Of a stretch of 64,000 nucleotides of DNA, positions 27,937-36,448 are shown piece by piece; position 1 is the stretch's first letter, and each line of letters opens with the position of its first letter. The stretch is from Pseudomonas inefficax (GTDB lineage: Bacteria > Pseudomonadota > Gammaproteobacteria > Pseudomonadales > Pseudomonadaceae). The stretch lies in NCBI RefSeq assembly GCF_900277125.1, contig NZ_OPYN01000164.1:124001-188000 (forward strand), written 5' to 3'. The position numbers and the translations under genes were made by a program. A model generated the notes under the pieces. The model was not told the DNA's origin, searched no databases, and was given only the letters and a program-made list of their open reading frames with translations.

Positions 27937-28869
27937 TTATTGCTGCTTACCGCCAGGCGCCCACTGCTCATGCCAATGGAAGAGAAAAACTTGCGAGTTG
28001 TCCATGATGCCAGGCGCCACGCGCGGCACCCAATTATCATCATGCTGATCCATATCGGCGTCATATTCTATGTGGCAACCCAGTGGTGTTTTGAAATACC
28101 AGAACCAGTTAGAACCAAACCGGTGTCGTCCGGGCCCCCAGAATGACTCATAGCCCTTTGCGACAAAGGCATAACCTGCACTGAGCACTTCGGTCGGCCC
28201 CCCCATATGGAAGGTGAAATGCTCACAACCTTGCAGGTGAGCAGGCGTTTGAATGAAAAACACGGTGTGGTGATCAGCGGTTCCGGCTGGGCGTAAGAAA
28301 GGCCCCATACCGATAAATTTGTCAGTCAACTTGAAACCCAGTCTACCGGTATAGAACGCTTCTGCTTTATCTGAGTCAGGGACGAAGTACACCACATGGG
28401 AAAGTGTACGCGGACGCGCCACGATTGCAGTCGCCACCCCTGACGGCACACCCGTAATATTGGCAGCACGGCGGATGTCGCCCGGTGCATTGACCACTTC
28501 TGCTGGTAAGTCGAGCGGCCGTCTGACAGTGACCTGGAACCCCAAGGCAAAGCCCAGGTCATCAACCAGCTCCAAGGAACCATCACTGAATACCTTGACC
28601 TCGCGCTCGCCCTCGAACTCTTGCTTGATCTGCTCAAGTACAGAGGCATCGCGCACACCATAGACCGTCTTGCGCAACATATTTGCAGTGGTCAGATCCC
28701 ACTTGGGCAACGCAGGATCATCGCGACGGCGAATTTCTACTCCCGTGCCATCCAGCGCTTCGAATCGACCCTTTCCGGTTGCCTGCAGACCGTAATCGAT
28801 CAAAAACCGCTCACAGGCAGCGACATCATCGACGCCAAAAACCAACGTATCAGGACCTAGGATGTTCAT
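27937..28869 (-). CDS. Type I extradiol ring-cleavage dioxygenase (VOC fold), branch 1
   Basis: A 310-residue two-module VOC protein. The C-terminal module keeps the Fe(II) ligands of BphC-type enzymes: His in TLSHVVYFVPD, His in TADHHTVFF and Glu in GCHIEYDADMD. It should open a catechol-type ring next to a hydroxyl. Start 28869 has GAGGTG eight bases upstream; the frame is open to 28920. A TetR palindrome lies at 28960-28974. It is paralogous to the product of 56995-58038, with shared WG-GRHR and two-module layout. Confidence 0.85.
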   Translation of the reverse strand: MNILGPDTLVFGVDDVAACERFLIDYGLQATGKGRFEALDGTGVEIRRRDDPALPKWDLTTANMLRKTVYGVRDASVLEQIKQEFEGEREVKVFSDGSLELVDDLGFALGFQVTVRRPLDLPAEVVNAPGDIRRAANITGVPSGVATAIVARPRTLSHVVYFVPDSDKAEAFYTGRLGFKLTDKFIGMGPFLRPAGTADHHTVFFIQTPAHLQGCEHFTFHMGGPTEVLSAGYAFVAKGYESFWGPGRHRFGSNWFWYFKTPLGCHIEYDADMDQHDDNWVPRVAPGIMDNSQVFLFHWHEQWAPGGKQQ

Positions 28870-28959
28870 TCGATCACCTCTGCTTATTATTGTTTTACCA
28901 GGCCAACCTTCGCTGACCACTCACCTTCCGCGCTCATTCAACAGCAGTAGAAAACAAAG

Positions 28960-28974
28960 TAAACGGGTCGTATC
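28960..28974. promoter_or_regulatory. TetR operator copy upstream of branch-1 dioxygenase
   Basis: TAAACGGGTCGTATC; the right half CGTATC and the following GTTTT match the other copies. It lies 91 bp before the dioxygenase start, in the dioxygenase-TetR divergent gap. Confidence 0.6.
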
Positions 28975-29094
28975 GTTTTGTAAAGAATTTTACTGATCCG
29001 CCGTGCTGTCGGGTTTAGCCAAACAATCAGCAGCCAGGAATATACGCAGATGCGCTATCAACGCACTAGTGACAAGACTATTTTGGGAATATAT

Positions 29095-29109
29095 TATTCG
29101 AGTCGTATC
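29095..29109. promoter_or_regulatory. TetR operator copy upstream of TetR-1
   Basis: TATTCGAGTCGTATC differs from the best copy GATACGAGTCGTATC at two positions. It lies 47 bp before the favoured TetR-1 start and suggests autoregulation. Confidence 0.7.
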
Positions 29110-29156
29110 GTATTATTAATAAACCCATGGTGACCAGTGCCACGATAGGAAACTCA

Positions 29157-29768
29157 ATGCAGATCAATAAGATAGCATCAAGTGAGAAACCCGGCGTTGG
29201 CCGCCCGCGAAGTGAAGCTACACGGCGCCAGATTCTCGATGCTACGCTCACGCTTCTTCAGGAAAAAACCATCCAGGCAATCTCCATTGAGGCTATTGCA
29301 CGTGAGGCGGGGGTCAGCAAAGCCACCATCTATCGGTGGTGGGACTCAAAGGCGTTGGTGGTGATCGACGCATTCATCGAGAACCATCTGGTCAAGACGA
29401 ATATCCCTCGTCAGGTCGCCCGAAAAGAGGCGCTCACCTATCATTTTCGATCTCTCATTGAACAGTACGCCGGCTGGCCAGGAAGGCTGGTTGCTCAGAT
29501 CATTGCCGAAGGCCAATCTGATCCGTCGATTCTGCAAGCCTTCCGTGAACGATTTCACTATGGGCGCCGCGCCGTCGTGCGAGAAATCCTCGAAGCTTGT
29601 AAAGCAACAGGTGAAATCAGGACTGATACGAATGTTGATATCCTTATGGATGTCATATACGGCGCCGTTTACATGCGGCTCATGCTTAACCATGCCCCAC
29701 TGGATGAGAACTTCGCACAATCCCATCTTGCTTATGTGTTCGATCTCCTGGGCATCCAGCAGTCATAG
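29157..29768 (+). CDS. TetR-family regulator 1 of the GATACGA regulon
   Basis: A 203-residue TetR protein: basic lead-in GVGRPRSEATRRQILDAT, then the HTH (IQAISIEAIAREAGVSKATIYRWWDSKALVVIDAF, about residues 35-70). The C-terminal region (GWPGRLVAQIIAEGQSDP, FRERFHYGRRAVVREIL) matches the second TetR at 34030-34767 closely. Start 29157 is favoured by AGGA six bases upstream; an earlier Met lies at 29127. Near-identical recognition helices predict that both bind the same palindromes. Confidence 0.88.
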   Translation: MQINKIASSEKPGVGRPRSEATRRQILDATLTLLQEKTIQAISIEAIAREAGVSKATIYRWWDSKALVVIDAFIENHLVKTNIPRQVARKEALTYHFRSLIEQYAGWPGRLVAQIIAEGQSDPSILQAFRERFHYGRRAVVREILEACKATGEIRTDTNVDILMDVIYGAVYMRLMLNHAPLDENFAQSHLAYVFDLLGIQQS

Positions 29769-29778
29769 ATTGGAGCGT

Positions 29779-29797
29779 GCCGGCCATCAGGGCCGGC
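29779..29797. terminator. Hairpin between TetR-1 and the convergent FAH gene
   Basis: Perfect 7-bp GC stem (arms 29779-29785 and 29791-29797) with a 5-base loop in the 61-bp convergent gap. It lacks a clear U tract, so termination is plausible but not certain. Confidence 0.55.
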
Positions 29798-29829
29798 GAA
29801 GGGAAAGAGGTTTGCTGATATTCAAGAAC

Positions 29830-30810
29830 TCATACTACGCAGCGCTGCTGTTGACTTCCCAAACCGGTGATTTCCCCTTGCAAAGTGTCACCCCCCACCA
29901 GGAACCGATTATAGTGCGTACCATTACCTGCAGGGGAGCCGGTACAAATGATATCACCAGGCAACAACCTTGCGTACTTAGTGATATAGGCGATCTGTTG
30001 TTCGATACTAAACAACATATCAGCGGTTGTCTCATTTTGCATGACCGAACCCGACACCGTGAGTTTGATGGAGAGGTCATACGGATTCTGAATGAACTGC
30101 CGAGGGACCAGATAGGGCCCTACCGGCAAAAATCCCGGTTGTCCCTTTGAGCGCAACCAATCAGTGCCCAGCATCTGATAGTCGGTTCTGGGAATCAGAT
30201 CTCGCGCCGAGATGTCATTGACGATCGTGTAGCCCGCAACGTAGTCCAATGCGTCGGCCGCACTTACATTGTAGGCAGGCTTGCCAATGACAACACCCAG
30301 TTCGAGCTCCCAATCCGGCTTTTGCGTAGTGGGTGGCAACACAAGGTCGTCATAGGCGCCGCTAACAGCCGACACCGGCTTCGTAAATACATAGGGTTCG
30401 CCATGAGCCACCCGCTGGTCCATCATATTTTCAGCCCAGGTGCGCAACTCATCGTCATTGAGCCCAGCCGGCCCGACTTTGGAGTCGACGGTAAGATCAA
30501 CAACATGCTTACGATAATTGGCACCCGTACAAAAAATCTGGCGAGGCAAATCGACCGGCGAATGCACAAGCAGATCGTGCTCATCGAACCAACCGCTGGT
30601 GGATACCTGTTCAACCAAATGATTCAAATCGTTGAGGCTCTGCTGCCAGTTTTCCAATAGCTGAAGAACACTTTTTTCCGACAGTGCCGGGCAGTCATAA
30701 ATATCGGACAAGTCGGAAATACTGGCCACCTTGCCGTCAATCACAAGGCCGGCAAATCTCGGCGCCCCGTCGCCCTTCATTGAAAAAGTACCAATGGCAA
30801 AATTTCTCAT
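29830..30810 (-). CDS. Fumarylacetoacetate-hydrolase-family protein, branch 1
   Basis: A 326-residue FAH-superfamily enzyme. Metal-site region: WELELGVVIGKPAYNVS near residues 166-182, then DYVAGYTIVNDISARDL near 187-203 and the C-terminal IICTGSPAGNGTHYNRFLVGG near 292-312. Such enzymes hydrolyse carbon-carbon bonds of acylpyruvates from extradiol cleavage, or act as decarboxylases. GGAG precedes the start, three bases after the stop of the gene upstream. It probably processes the product of the branch-1 dioxygenase. Confidence 0.85.
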   Translation of the reverse strand: MRNFAIGTFSMKGDGAPRFAGLVIDGKVASISDLSDIYDCPALSEKSVLQLLENWQQSLNDLNHLVEQVSTSGWFDEHDLLVHSPVDLPRQIFCTGANYRKHVVDLTVDSKVGPAGLNDDELRTWAENMMDQRVAHGEPYVFTKPVSAVSGAYDDLVLPPTTQKPDWELELGVVIGKPAYNVSAADALDYVAGYTIVNDISARDLIPRTDYQMLGTDWLRSKGQPGFLPVGPYLVPRQFIQNPYDLSIKLTVSGSVMQNETTADMLFSIEQQIAYITKYARLLPGDIICTGSPAGNGTHYNRFLVGGDTLQGEITGLGSQQQRCVV

Positions 30811-30813
30811 TCA

Positions 30814-31668
30814 TTAAACTCCACCGCAGTCACTGAGGAAAGCCATGTCCACCAATTGCTCATACGTGACATCCGCACCAGGTAAATTCAGTTGGTTTCT
30901 ATGACTGATTAGCAAGTCGATACCTTGCACGCTGGGTACCAAGGTTGTAGGGCAAGTTTGAATCATCGCTTGTACCGCACCTGCGGGCATCGATTGATTA
31001 AGGAGCGTCCGCTGGAGTTGCCCAAGGTGATCTGGTAGATCCCGCGCGGCCTTGACAAGCAACCTCAGCCATTCTTTCAAGCCCCCATGATCTGCCAGCG
31101 CTTTTCTGACGACCACGCCCTGCCCCGGAAAAGAAGGGTAGATTGCTTGGATGTTCGCCATCTCGTGCAACCCCTGAGCACGGGCGAGCGCGTCAAAGGG
31201 CGGCCCCAGAAGTGTGGCATGTCCTTGCCCTTTGATCAGCGCCTCAAAGCGCTCTCGCACGCCACCAACCGGTAGCAAGGTAAAACTCTCCTGAGCCAAT
31301 CCGGCATCATCGAGCAAAGCCCTCAGAGCAATGACAAAGCCATTCTCAGGTGCATCGACCAGCACGGTCATTCCTTCGAGCATCTCCGCTCCACCTGCAG
31401 CCCAGCCCATCAGGCTCAACGGTGTAGTGCTTTCCACCTGCGCAACAATCACGAAATCCTGCGGACCTGGGCGCAGGTTCCAGTGGAACACGTTGTCCAT
31501 GGACGTCACGGCTGCATCGGCCGTGCCGTTGACTAAGGCGTCAAACTGTTCATCTGAAGACAATGTTCGGGCCGCATCCAAATGGAAATTATCTGGCGCG
31601 TCCCAATCAGCCGCGATGGCCACTGCGGGCGGAACGAACCAAATAACGCGAAGGTTTTTCTTTAGCAT
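30814..31668 (-). CDS. Leaderless periplasmic-binding-protein-like protein (NMT1/SsuA type)
   Basis: A 284-residue protein with the layout of a type 2 periplasmic-binding fold of ABC importers: RTLSSDEQFDALVNGTADAAVTSMDNVFHWN near 34-64 and a hinge region near 90-110. It has no recognisable signal peptide or lipobox and no ABC permease or ATPase genes nearby. A cytoplasmic ligand-binding role or binding-fold enzyme is therefore more likely than uptake. ATG at 31668 was chosen over a TTG at 31674. It is coupled to the FAH gene (3-bp gap) and lies behind the perfect palindrome at 31706. Confidence 0.65.
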   Translation of the reverse strand: MLKKNLRVIWFVPPAVAIAADWDAPDNFHLDAARTLSSDEQFDALVNGTADAAVTSMDNVFHWNLRPGPQDFVIVAQVESTTPLSLMGWAAGGAEMLEGMTVLVDAPENGFVIALRALLDDAGLAQESFTLLPVGGVRERFEALIKGQGHATLLGPPFDALARAQGLHEMANIQAIYPSFPGQGVVVRKALADHGGLKEWLRLLVKAARDLPDHLGQLQRTLLNQSMPAGAVQAMIQTCPTTLVPSVQGIDLLISHRNQLNLPGADVTYEQLVDMAFLSDCGGV

Positions 31669-31705
31669 CAGCAAGGCCCAGTAAACGTGACGATTAAAAT
31701 ACTAG

Positions 31706-31719
31706 ACGATACGTATCGT
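31706..31719. promoter_or_regulatory. Perfect palindromic TetR operator upstream of the binding-protein/FAH operon
   Basis: ACGATACGTATCGT is a perfect 14-bp palindrome, with outer GACG/CGTC halves extending the symmetry. It ends 38 bp before the chosen ATG of the binding-protein-like gene. Confidence 0.75.
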
Positions 31720-31774
31720 AACGTCAATCAGCTAAACCGAGGGTATAAAACCTCCCTCACTCCGACCCAAGAAA

Positions 31775-31954
31775 CTAGCGGAAAGCGTCGGTCCAACCCG
31801 GATTGAAAGCAGGGAGAGCACAATTGTAATGCTGGCATCCATTCGCAGAATTGAGGCCGGCGCTGAGATTGGGCCTAACGCGAAACTCCACGCTAAAAGC
31901 CACGACCATCATGAACAGGAGAAAGCAACCGAAGCATAGGACCAGGGTTTTCAT
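31775..31954 (-). CDS. Small secreted peptide, 59 residues, unknown function
   Basis: The reading starts at 31954 with MKTLVLCFGCFLLFMMVVAFS, a strong signal-peptide-like or single-helix segment, followed by a 38-residue polar tail with two cysteines (NGCQHYNC) and a C-terminal NPGWTDAFR. AGAGGA stands six bases upstream. It lies 91 bp after the chemoreceptor stop on the same strand and just before the operator at 31706. No family is recognised. It could be a small periplasmic or membrane partner of the chemoreceptor, or a chance frame. Confidence 0.5.
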   Translation of the reverse strand: MKTLVLCFGCFLLFMMVVAFSVEFRVRPNLSAGLNSANGCQHYNCALPAFNPGWTDAFR

Positions 31955-32045
31955 GGGCGTCCTCTCTTGTTGTTATCGATATGACATTTGAAAAGGCTAA
32001 AGTGGCAACTTGGCGCGCTGCACGCAGCCATGGCAGCACCAAGTG

Positions 32046-33701
32046 CTAGACGCGAAAATGCGCAACCGCCAACTCCAGGCCCTCGGCCAAACGCTCAAGC
32101 TGCGCCGCGGCGCCAGCAGCCTCGACCACCACCTGGGTGTTCTGTTCGCTCATACGCGCAATTTCATCCACATTGCGCGCCACATCCACACTGCCCCTGC
32201 TCTGTTCTTTCACCGCGGCGACGATGCCATCGATTTCGTGCGTCGTGGTCGCCACCACCTCCCCCGCATCGGTGACAATGCGCTGCAGTGCTGCGAGCTG
32301 ATCGAATGTCGATACCAATGAATGGTGACCCGATTCGAGTGAGCGCCCCACCGCCTCAGAGCGTGCGCCCAGCGCCAACGTCACTTCCTCGATGTGGCTA
32401 GCGGCCCCACTCGAATGCTCGGCGAGTTTACGTACCTCGTCGGCAACCACGGCGAACCCCCGCCCCAACTCCCCCGCACGAGCAGCCTCGATCGCGGCGT
32501 TCAAAGCCAGTAGATTGGTCTGGCCGGCGATGTCCTTCACCTTTTGGGTCAGGTCAGAGATCGCGGCTGTGCGGTTGAGGAAATCTTCAACCAAACCTTG
32601 TATTTCGGCGAAAGCGATCTGCACCCGATCGGCCTCACCTTGCATGCTCTTCAGCGCCAGGCAGCCAGCCTGCGTGCCTTGCAGGCTCTGCTGGGAGTTC
32701 ACACGCACTTGTTCGGCGCCATCTGCAACTGCAGCGATACTCACGCTCATTTGCTCGATCGTCGCCGCGACGGCATCGATCGATTCTGACTGGCGGGCGG
32801 CACCGCGCTCTACTTTGTTGGCATCAGAGGCCAGGTTACGAGCGGAAGCGGAGAGCTCGCTTGCCCCCTTCAGGACTTGTGTGACCAGCTTCTGGAGCCC
32901 GTCCACCAATTGATTGAAGGCTTGTGCGCTCTGCGCGACCTCGTCGCGTCCGAACACTTGGGCGCGACGGGTCAGGTCACCTGATTGAAGGTGCAGCGCG
33001 GCCTCACGGATATCTAGAACGGCCTCGACGATCTGTGCCCGGATCGCTAAAGCACACCCCACGGACACGAGAATCGCCAGCAGCACGACGCCCGCCAAGA
33101 GCGCCATGGAGAAGGATGCGATGCGCTTGGCCTGTCGATAGTCTTCAGCGCTGAGGCGGTCCTGGATTTCGTTCAGTCTTCCCGCAGCACTGAGAAAACT
33201 GCCAAACCAGTTCCAAGCCATCGAAATCTGGCTGTCGCTCTGCACCCCTGTTTCGCCCGTCAACATCTGTATCAGGGGCTCGAGCGCTTCGCCGTACCCG
33301 GTGATGGCGGTGAGCACGTCCTTATAGGCAGCTTGCTCTTCGTCAGTAAGGCCGGACTTTTGCGATGCGCTTTCGAAGTGCTGCCTCGCTTGGACGATCC
33401 CGCGGCGGATATCCTCGGCCTGCCCTTTCAATTCGCCGAAGCCCGCGTCGCCAGCAGCGATTGCCTGCTGGTAGTCGGCAAGCACGATGTAAACGTCCTC
33501 ATTCAGAGAGCGCACCTCATTGAGGCCGTTAGTGGTAGCGCTCAGACGCTGGATGCGTACCTCGTAGATACGCTGCAACGCGGCGTGCTGAGCCCACAGC
33601 CCATACCAGGCCGCAGCCGCCACCAACAGAAGCAGGACGGTGACGAGCGTGGGCGTCATCAGTAGCTTGGTTCCAATCGAATATCGGGCGAGAAAACGCA
33701 T
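32046..33701 (-). CDS. Methyl-accepting chemotaxis protein with 4-helix-bundle sensor
   Basis: A 551-residue chemoreceptor: TM1 about 13-36, periplasmic helical sensor (4HB type) about 37-196, TM2 about 197-220, HAMP about 221-275, then the cytoplasmic signalling domain with the conserved hairpin tip TNLLALNAAIEAARAGE near 395-411. It should bind the attractant in the periplasm and signal through CheA/CheW encoded elsewhere. A copy of the TetR palindrome is 145 bp upstream (33847), so chemotaxis is probably induced together with the catabolic genes. Confidence 0.92.
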   Translation of the reverse strand: MRFLARYSIGTKLLMTPTLVTVLLLLVAAAAWYGLWAQHAALQRIYEVRIQRLSATTNGLNEVRSLNEDVYIVLADYQQAIAAGDAGFGELKGQAEDIRRGIVQARQHFESASQKSGLTDEEQAAYKDVLTAITGYGEALEPLIQMLTGETGVQSDSQISMAWNWFGSFLSAAGRLNEIQDRLSAEDYRQAKRIASFSMALLAGVVLLAILVSVGCALAIRAQIVEAVLDIREAALHLQSGDLTRRAQVFGRDEVAQSAQAFNQLVDGLQKLVTQVLKGASELSASARNLASDANKVERGAARQSESIDAVAATIEQMSVSIAAVADGAEQVRVNSQQSLQGTQAGCLALKSMQGEADRVQIAFAEIQGLVEDFLNRTAAISDLTQKVKDIAGQTNLLALNAAIEAARAGELGRGFAVVADEVRKLAEHSSGAASHIEEVTLALGARSEAVGRSLESGHHSLVSTFDQLAALQRIVTDAGEVVATTTHEIDGIVAAVKEQSRGSVDVARNVDEIARMSEQNTQVVVEAAGAAAQLERLAEGLELAVAHFRV

Positions 33702-33846
33702 AGCCCTGCCTCCCGGTTATTGTTTTTATCGGGTTAACGGCCATCGGAGGGCATTGAGCGATCGCTCCACCTCTGTCGCTACCTGCCCCATGCTGACTGA
33801 AGAATCGGCTCAATGTCTGAGCGGCAAATGGAGCGCCACCAGTTGA

Positions 33847-33861
33847 TATACGACTCGTTCC
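33847..33861. promoter_or_regulatory. TetR operator copy upstream of the chemoreceptor gene
   Basis: TATACGACTCGTTCC keeps the core ATACGANTCGT. It lies in the 328-bp gap between the chemoreceptor (-) start and the TetR-2 stop; no other gene is seen in that gap. Confidence 0.6.
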
Positions 33862-34029
33862 GTTTCACTTTATAGCGAGTTTCTACGCTCGCACAAGCCC
33901 TGTGCTCACTTCTTTAATGCCTGCGGAGCAGTTGCACTGCATACATCCACAGGTTAGGCCACGCCTACATGCTGCCAGGAGGGGTTCTCGAGGCAGGATA
34001 TAGACGCACCTGAGCTCAATGATAACGGC

Positions 34030-34767
34030 TCAGCCGACGTTGCCAGGTTTAGCCGGTGGCTCTAAGTCAATCTCAGGCCCAGCAGGTGGGCTCAAGAGTT
34101 TCAGCATGGTGTCGGCCAGCTTGTCTGCGAACACCTGATCCAAAGGCGCATGACCAAACAGGAGCCGGAAATAGATGGGGGCGTACAGGAAGTCCATCTG
34201 ATTCTCAGGATCTATGTCTGTACGAAATTCGCCGCACCTGCGCCCCTCATCGATAACCTCTCGGACCACGGCGCGTCGACCGTAGAAGAAGCGCTCCCTG
34301 AACTCGCGCAACACATCTGGATCCGCTTGGCCCTCAGCCAGGATCTGGGCGACGAGCTGCCCAGGCCAACCGCTGTACTGCTCGACCAACAGGTGCATGT
34401 GCTTGGCGAGCGTCTCGCGGCAGCTCCCCCCCTTAGCCAAGGGCGTGTGGACGATGTGGTTCTGAACGAAGGCATCGATCACGACTGAGGCTTTCGAGGG
34501 CCACCACCGGTAGATCGTCGCCTTGCCCACTCCCGCTTCCTTGGCAATCGATTCGATGGTGATCTGCTGCACCGTCTGCGTTTCAAGCAGTTTCAAGGTG
34601 GCGTTGAAAATCGCAATGCGGGCAGCGTCGCTGCGCGTCCGCCCCGGCGGACGGCCACGCTCCTTACGTGCTGGTGCAGGCGCATCGTTCCCGCTTGCCG
34701 GGGTCGGCTTAGACGACCGCTTGCCCTTGGGCGAACCCGTCTCGGGGACAGTTATTCTCGAAGCCAC
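34030..34767 (-). CDS. TetR-family regulator 2 of the GATACGA regulon
   Basis: A 245-residue TetR protein with a long basic, Pro-rich lead (PKGKRSSKPTPASG, RKERGRPPGRTRSDAAR), then the HTH (VQQITIESIAKEAGVGKATIYRWWPSKASVVIDAF, about 65-100) and a ligand domain matching TetR-1 through GWPGQLVAQILAEGQADP and FRERFFYGRRAVVREV. GTG at 34767 with GAGAG upstream was preferred; Met at 34803 has no ribosome site. It is divergent from the YCF48-MMPL operon, with two palindromes in the gap. Confidence 0.87.
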   Translation of the reverse strand: MASRITVPETGSPKGKRSSKPTPASGNDAPAPARKERGRPPGRTRSDAARIAIFNATLKLLETQTVQQITIESIAKEAGVGKATIYRWWPSKASVVIDAFVQNHIVHTPLAKGGSCRETLAKHMHLLVEQYSGWPGQLVAQILAEGQADPDVLREFRERFFYGRRAVVREVIDEGRRCGEFRTDIDPENQMDFLYAPIYFRLLFGHAPLDQVFADKLADTMLKLLSPPAGPEIDLEPPAKPGNVG

Positions 34768-34993
34768 AGCATTTCTCTCATAAGTAAAACAGAAGTGAAT
34801 CATGCATACCGATGCGTTCCCACAGGACCCGCGCCGGTGACTGTTCGCTCGGGCGAGCATCCCAACCTTCCCTGACCTATGGCCTAGGCCGCCTGTTACG
34901 GGAAGCGAGCCCAGTCAACGTTTGCCGTAAGCGCAGTTCATGCATGATGCCTCGTACCCACCGCACACCTTGAAGACCGGCTGCAGGCTTTGT

Positions 34994-35008
34994 GATACGT
35001 ATCGTATC
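34994..35008. promoter_or_regulatory. TetR operator copy in the TetR-2/YCF48 divergent gap
   Basis: GATACGTATCGTATC has both outer arms GATACG and CGTATC perfect. It lies 227 bp upstream of TetR-2 and 370 bp upstream of the YCF48 gene. Confidence 0.75.
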
Positions 35009-35062
35009 CGAATACTAGCATATTTTTGCCTTTATCTGAGCCACTGCTTTGGGAAAAGTCCA

Positions 35063-35112
35063 TTGACATAGGATTGATTCATCAATAGAGTTTTTTTGAT
35101 ACGACCCGTATC
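35063..35112 (+). promoter_or_regulatory. Sigma-70-like promoter with TetR operator at the start site, before YCF48-MMPL
   Basis: A TTGACA -35 box (35063-35068) and TAGAGT -10-like box (35086-35091) are 17 bp apart. GATACGACCCGTATC follows at 35098-35112, where transcription would begin, so a bound TetR would block the polymerase. The inverted repeat ATTGAT-TC-ATCAAT (35073-35086) fills the spacer and may bind a second regulator. The leader to the gene at 35378 is long (about 270 bases) and shows no gene. Confidence 0.65.
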
Positions 35113-35377
35113 GTTTTTTTGCAGATCAGGACGCACTCGACTTAGAGGATGCACACAACCCACAAGCTTGGCGAGGCCAATGCGCGGCCCGTTCACGGTT
35201 CATTCGCTTCCGACAGCGATACCCGCTCCAACGAGGAGAAAATACAGCCCAGCGCTCCCACGCAATTTGCAGTGTTTTGCAACGTCGCAGCTGTGGTAGC
35301 TGCGAATTGAAGCCACATGATGGGCCCGCGCCTTTACCTGCGGCGCGACAACAAAAACAACAAGAGGGTACAAGTCA

Positions 35378-36448
35378 ATGACTTCATTCCGCGTCCGCAT
35401 CCAGCGCCAGTCACTGGCCATGCTGGTCGCCTGTGTCAGTTCGACCAGTATGGCCACAGCTTGGCCGGCACCGGTAGGAGATGCCCTCGAGCGACCAGCG
35501 GTGATCTCACAGCAGACGCCGCACGCGGTATTGCTTGGCGCAGCCCAGGCGGGTCAACGCCTGGTGGCCGTGGGCGAACGCGGCATCGTGGTGATATCTG
35601 ACGATGGCGGCACGCGCTGGCGCCAGGTAGCGACGCCGGTAAGCATCACTCTCACCGCAGTGCGTTTCGCTGATGCGAAGCATGGCTACGCGGTCGGCCA
35701 CGGCGGCACCGTACTTGCCACCGATGACGGCGGAGAAACCTGGGAGCGCCGCCTCGACGGCCGCCGTGCCGCTGACCTTGCACTCGCCGCAGCCCGTAAT
35801 CGCGGCGATGCCGCCGCTCTGCGCGAAGCCGAGCGCCTGGTGGCCGATGGACCCGACAAGCCGTTCCTCGACCTGCTGCTGCTCGATGCGCAACACGCCG
35901 TCGTCGTCGGTGCCTACGGCTTGGCGTTTGCAACGAATGATGGCGGCAAGACCTGGGCCCCTTGGATAGAGCGCCTCGACAACCCCCAGGGCCTGCATTT
36001 GTATGCCATTCGACGCCAAGGCGAACACCTCCTCATCGTTGGTGAGCAGGGGTTGATCCGTCTATCCAAGGATGGCGGCCAGACGTTCACGCAAGTCCAA
36101 ACGCCCTACCCAGGCAGCTTTTTCACTGCAGAGTTCATTACCCCGAACGACATCGTGGTAGCGGGGCTGCTTGGCAACGTGTGGCGCACGCAAGATGCTG
36201 GCACGAATTGGACCCAGATGACCGTGCCGGTTCCCGCGTCCATCACGGCCTCGGCGTTACGGCCGGACGGGGCGCTGGTGCTGGTGAATCAGGCAGGCCT
36301 GGTACTGGGCGAACGCAACGGCACGCTTGTGCCCTTGAGTGCGCCTCCTCTGCCACCGCTCAACAGCATCCTGCCGAAACAGGATGGCACCTTCCTTACG
36401 CTCGGCATCCATGGTGCCTCCCTCGTTCCTACCGGAGACCACAAGTGA
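35378..36448 (+). CDS. Exported YCF48-type beta-propeller protein
   Basis: A 356-residue protein with a signal peptide ending around MATAWPAPV and repeated propeller blades of the form G-x-x-G-x-V-x-x-T-x-D-G-G-x-T-W (GERGIVVISDDGGTRW, GHGGTVLATDDGGETW, GAYGLAFATNDGGKTW, GEQGLIRLSKDGGQTF). Such proteins regularly precede MMPL/RND transporter genes in operons for hydrophobic compounds and may act with them in the periplasm. The stop overlaps the next start by GTGA. Confidence 0.85.
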   Translation: MTSFRVRIQRQSLAMLVACVSSTSMATAWPAPVGDALERPAVISQQTPHAVLLGAAQAGQRLVAVGERGIVVISDDGGTRWRQVATPVSITLTAVRFADAKHGYAVGHGGTVLATDDGGETWERRLDGRRAADLALAAARNRGDAAALREAERLVADGPDKPFLDLLLLDAQHAVVVGAYGLAFATNDGGKTWAPWIERLDNPQGLHLYAIRRQGEHLLIVGEQGLIRLSKDGGQTFTQVQTPYPGSFFTAEFITPNDIVVAGLLGNVWRTQDAGTNWTQMTVPVPASITASALRPDGALVLVNQAGLVLGERNGTLVPLSAPPLPPLNSILPKQDGTFLTLGIHGASLVPTGDHK

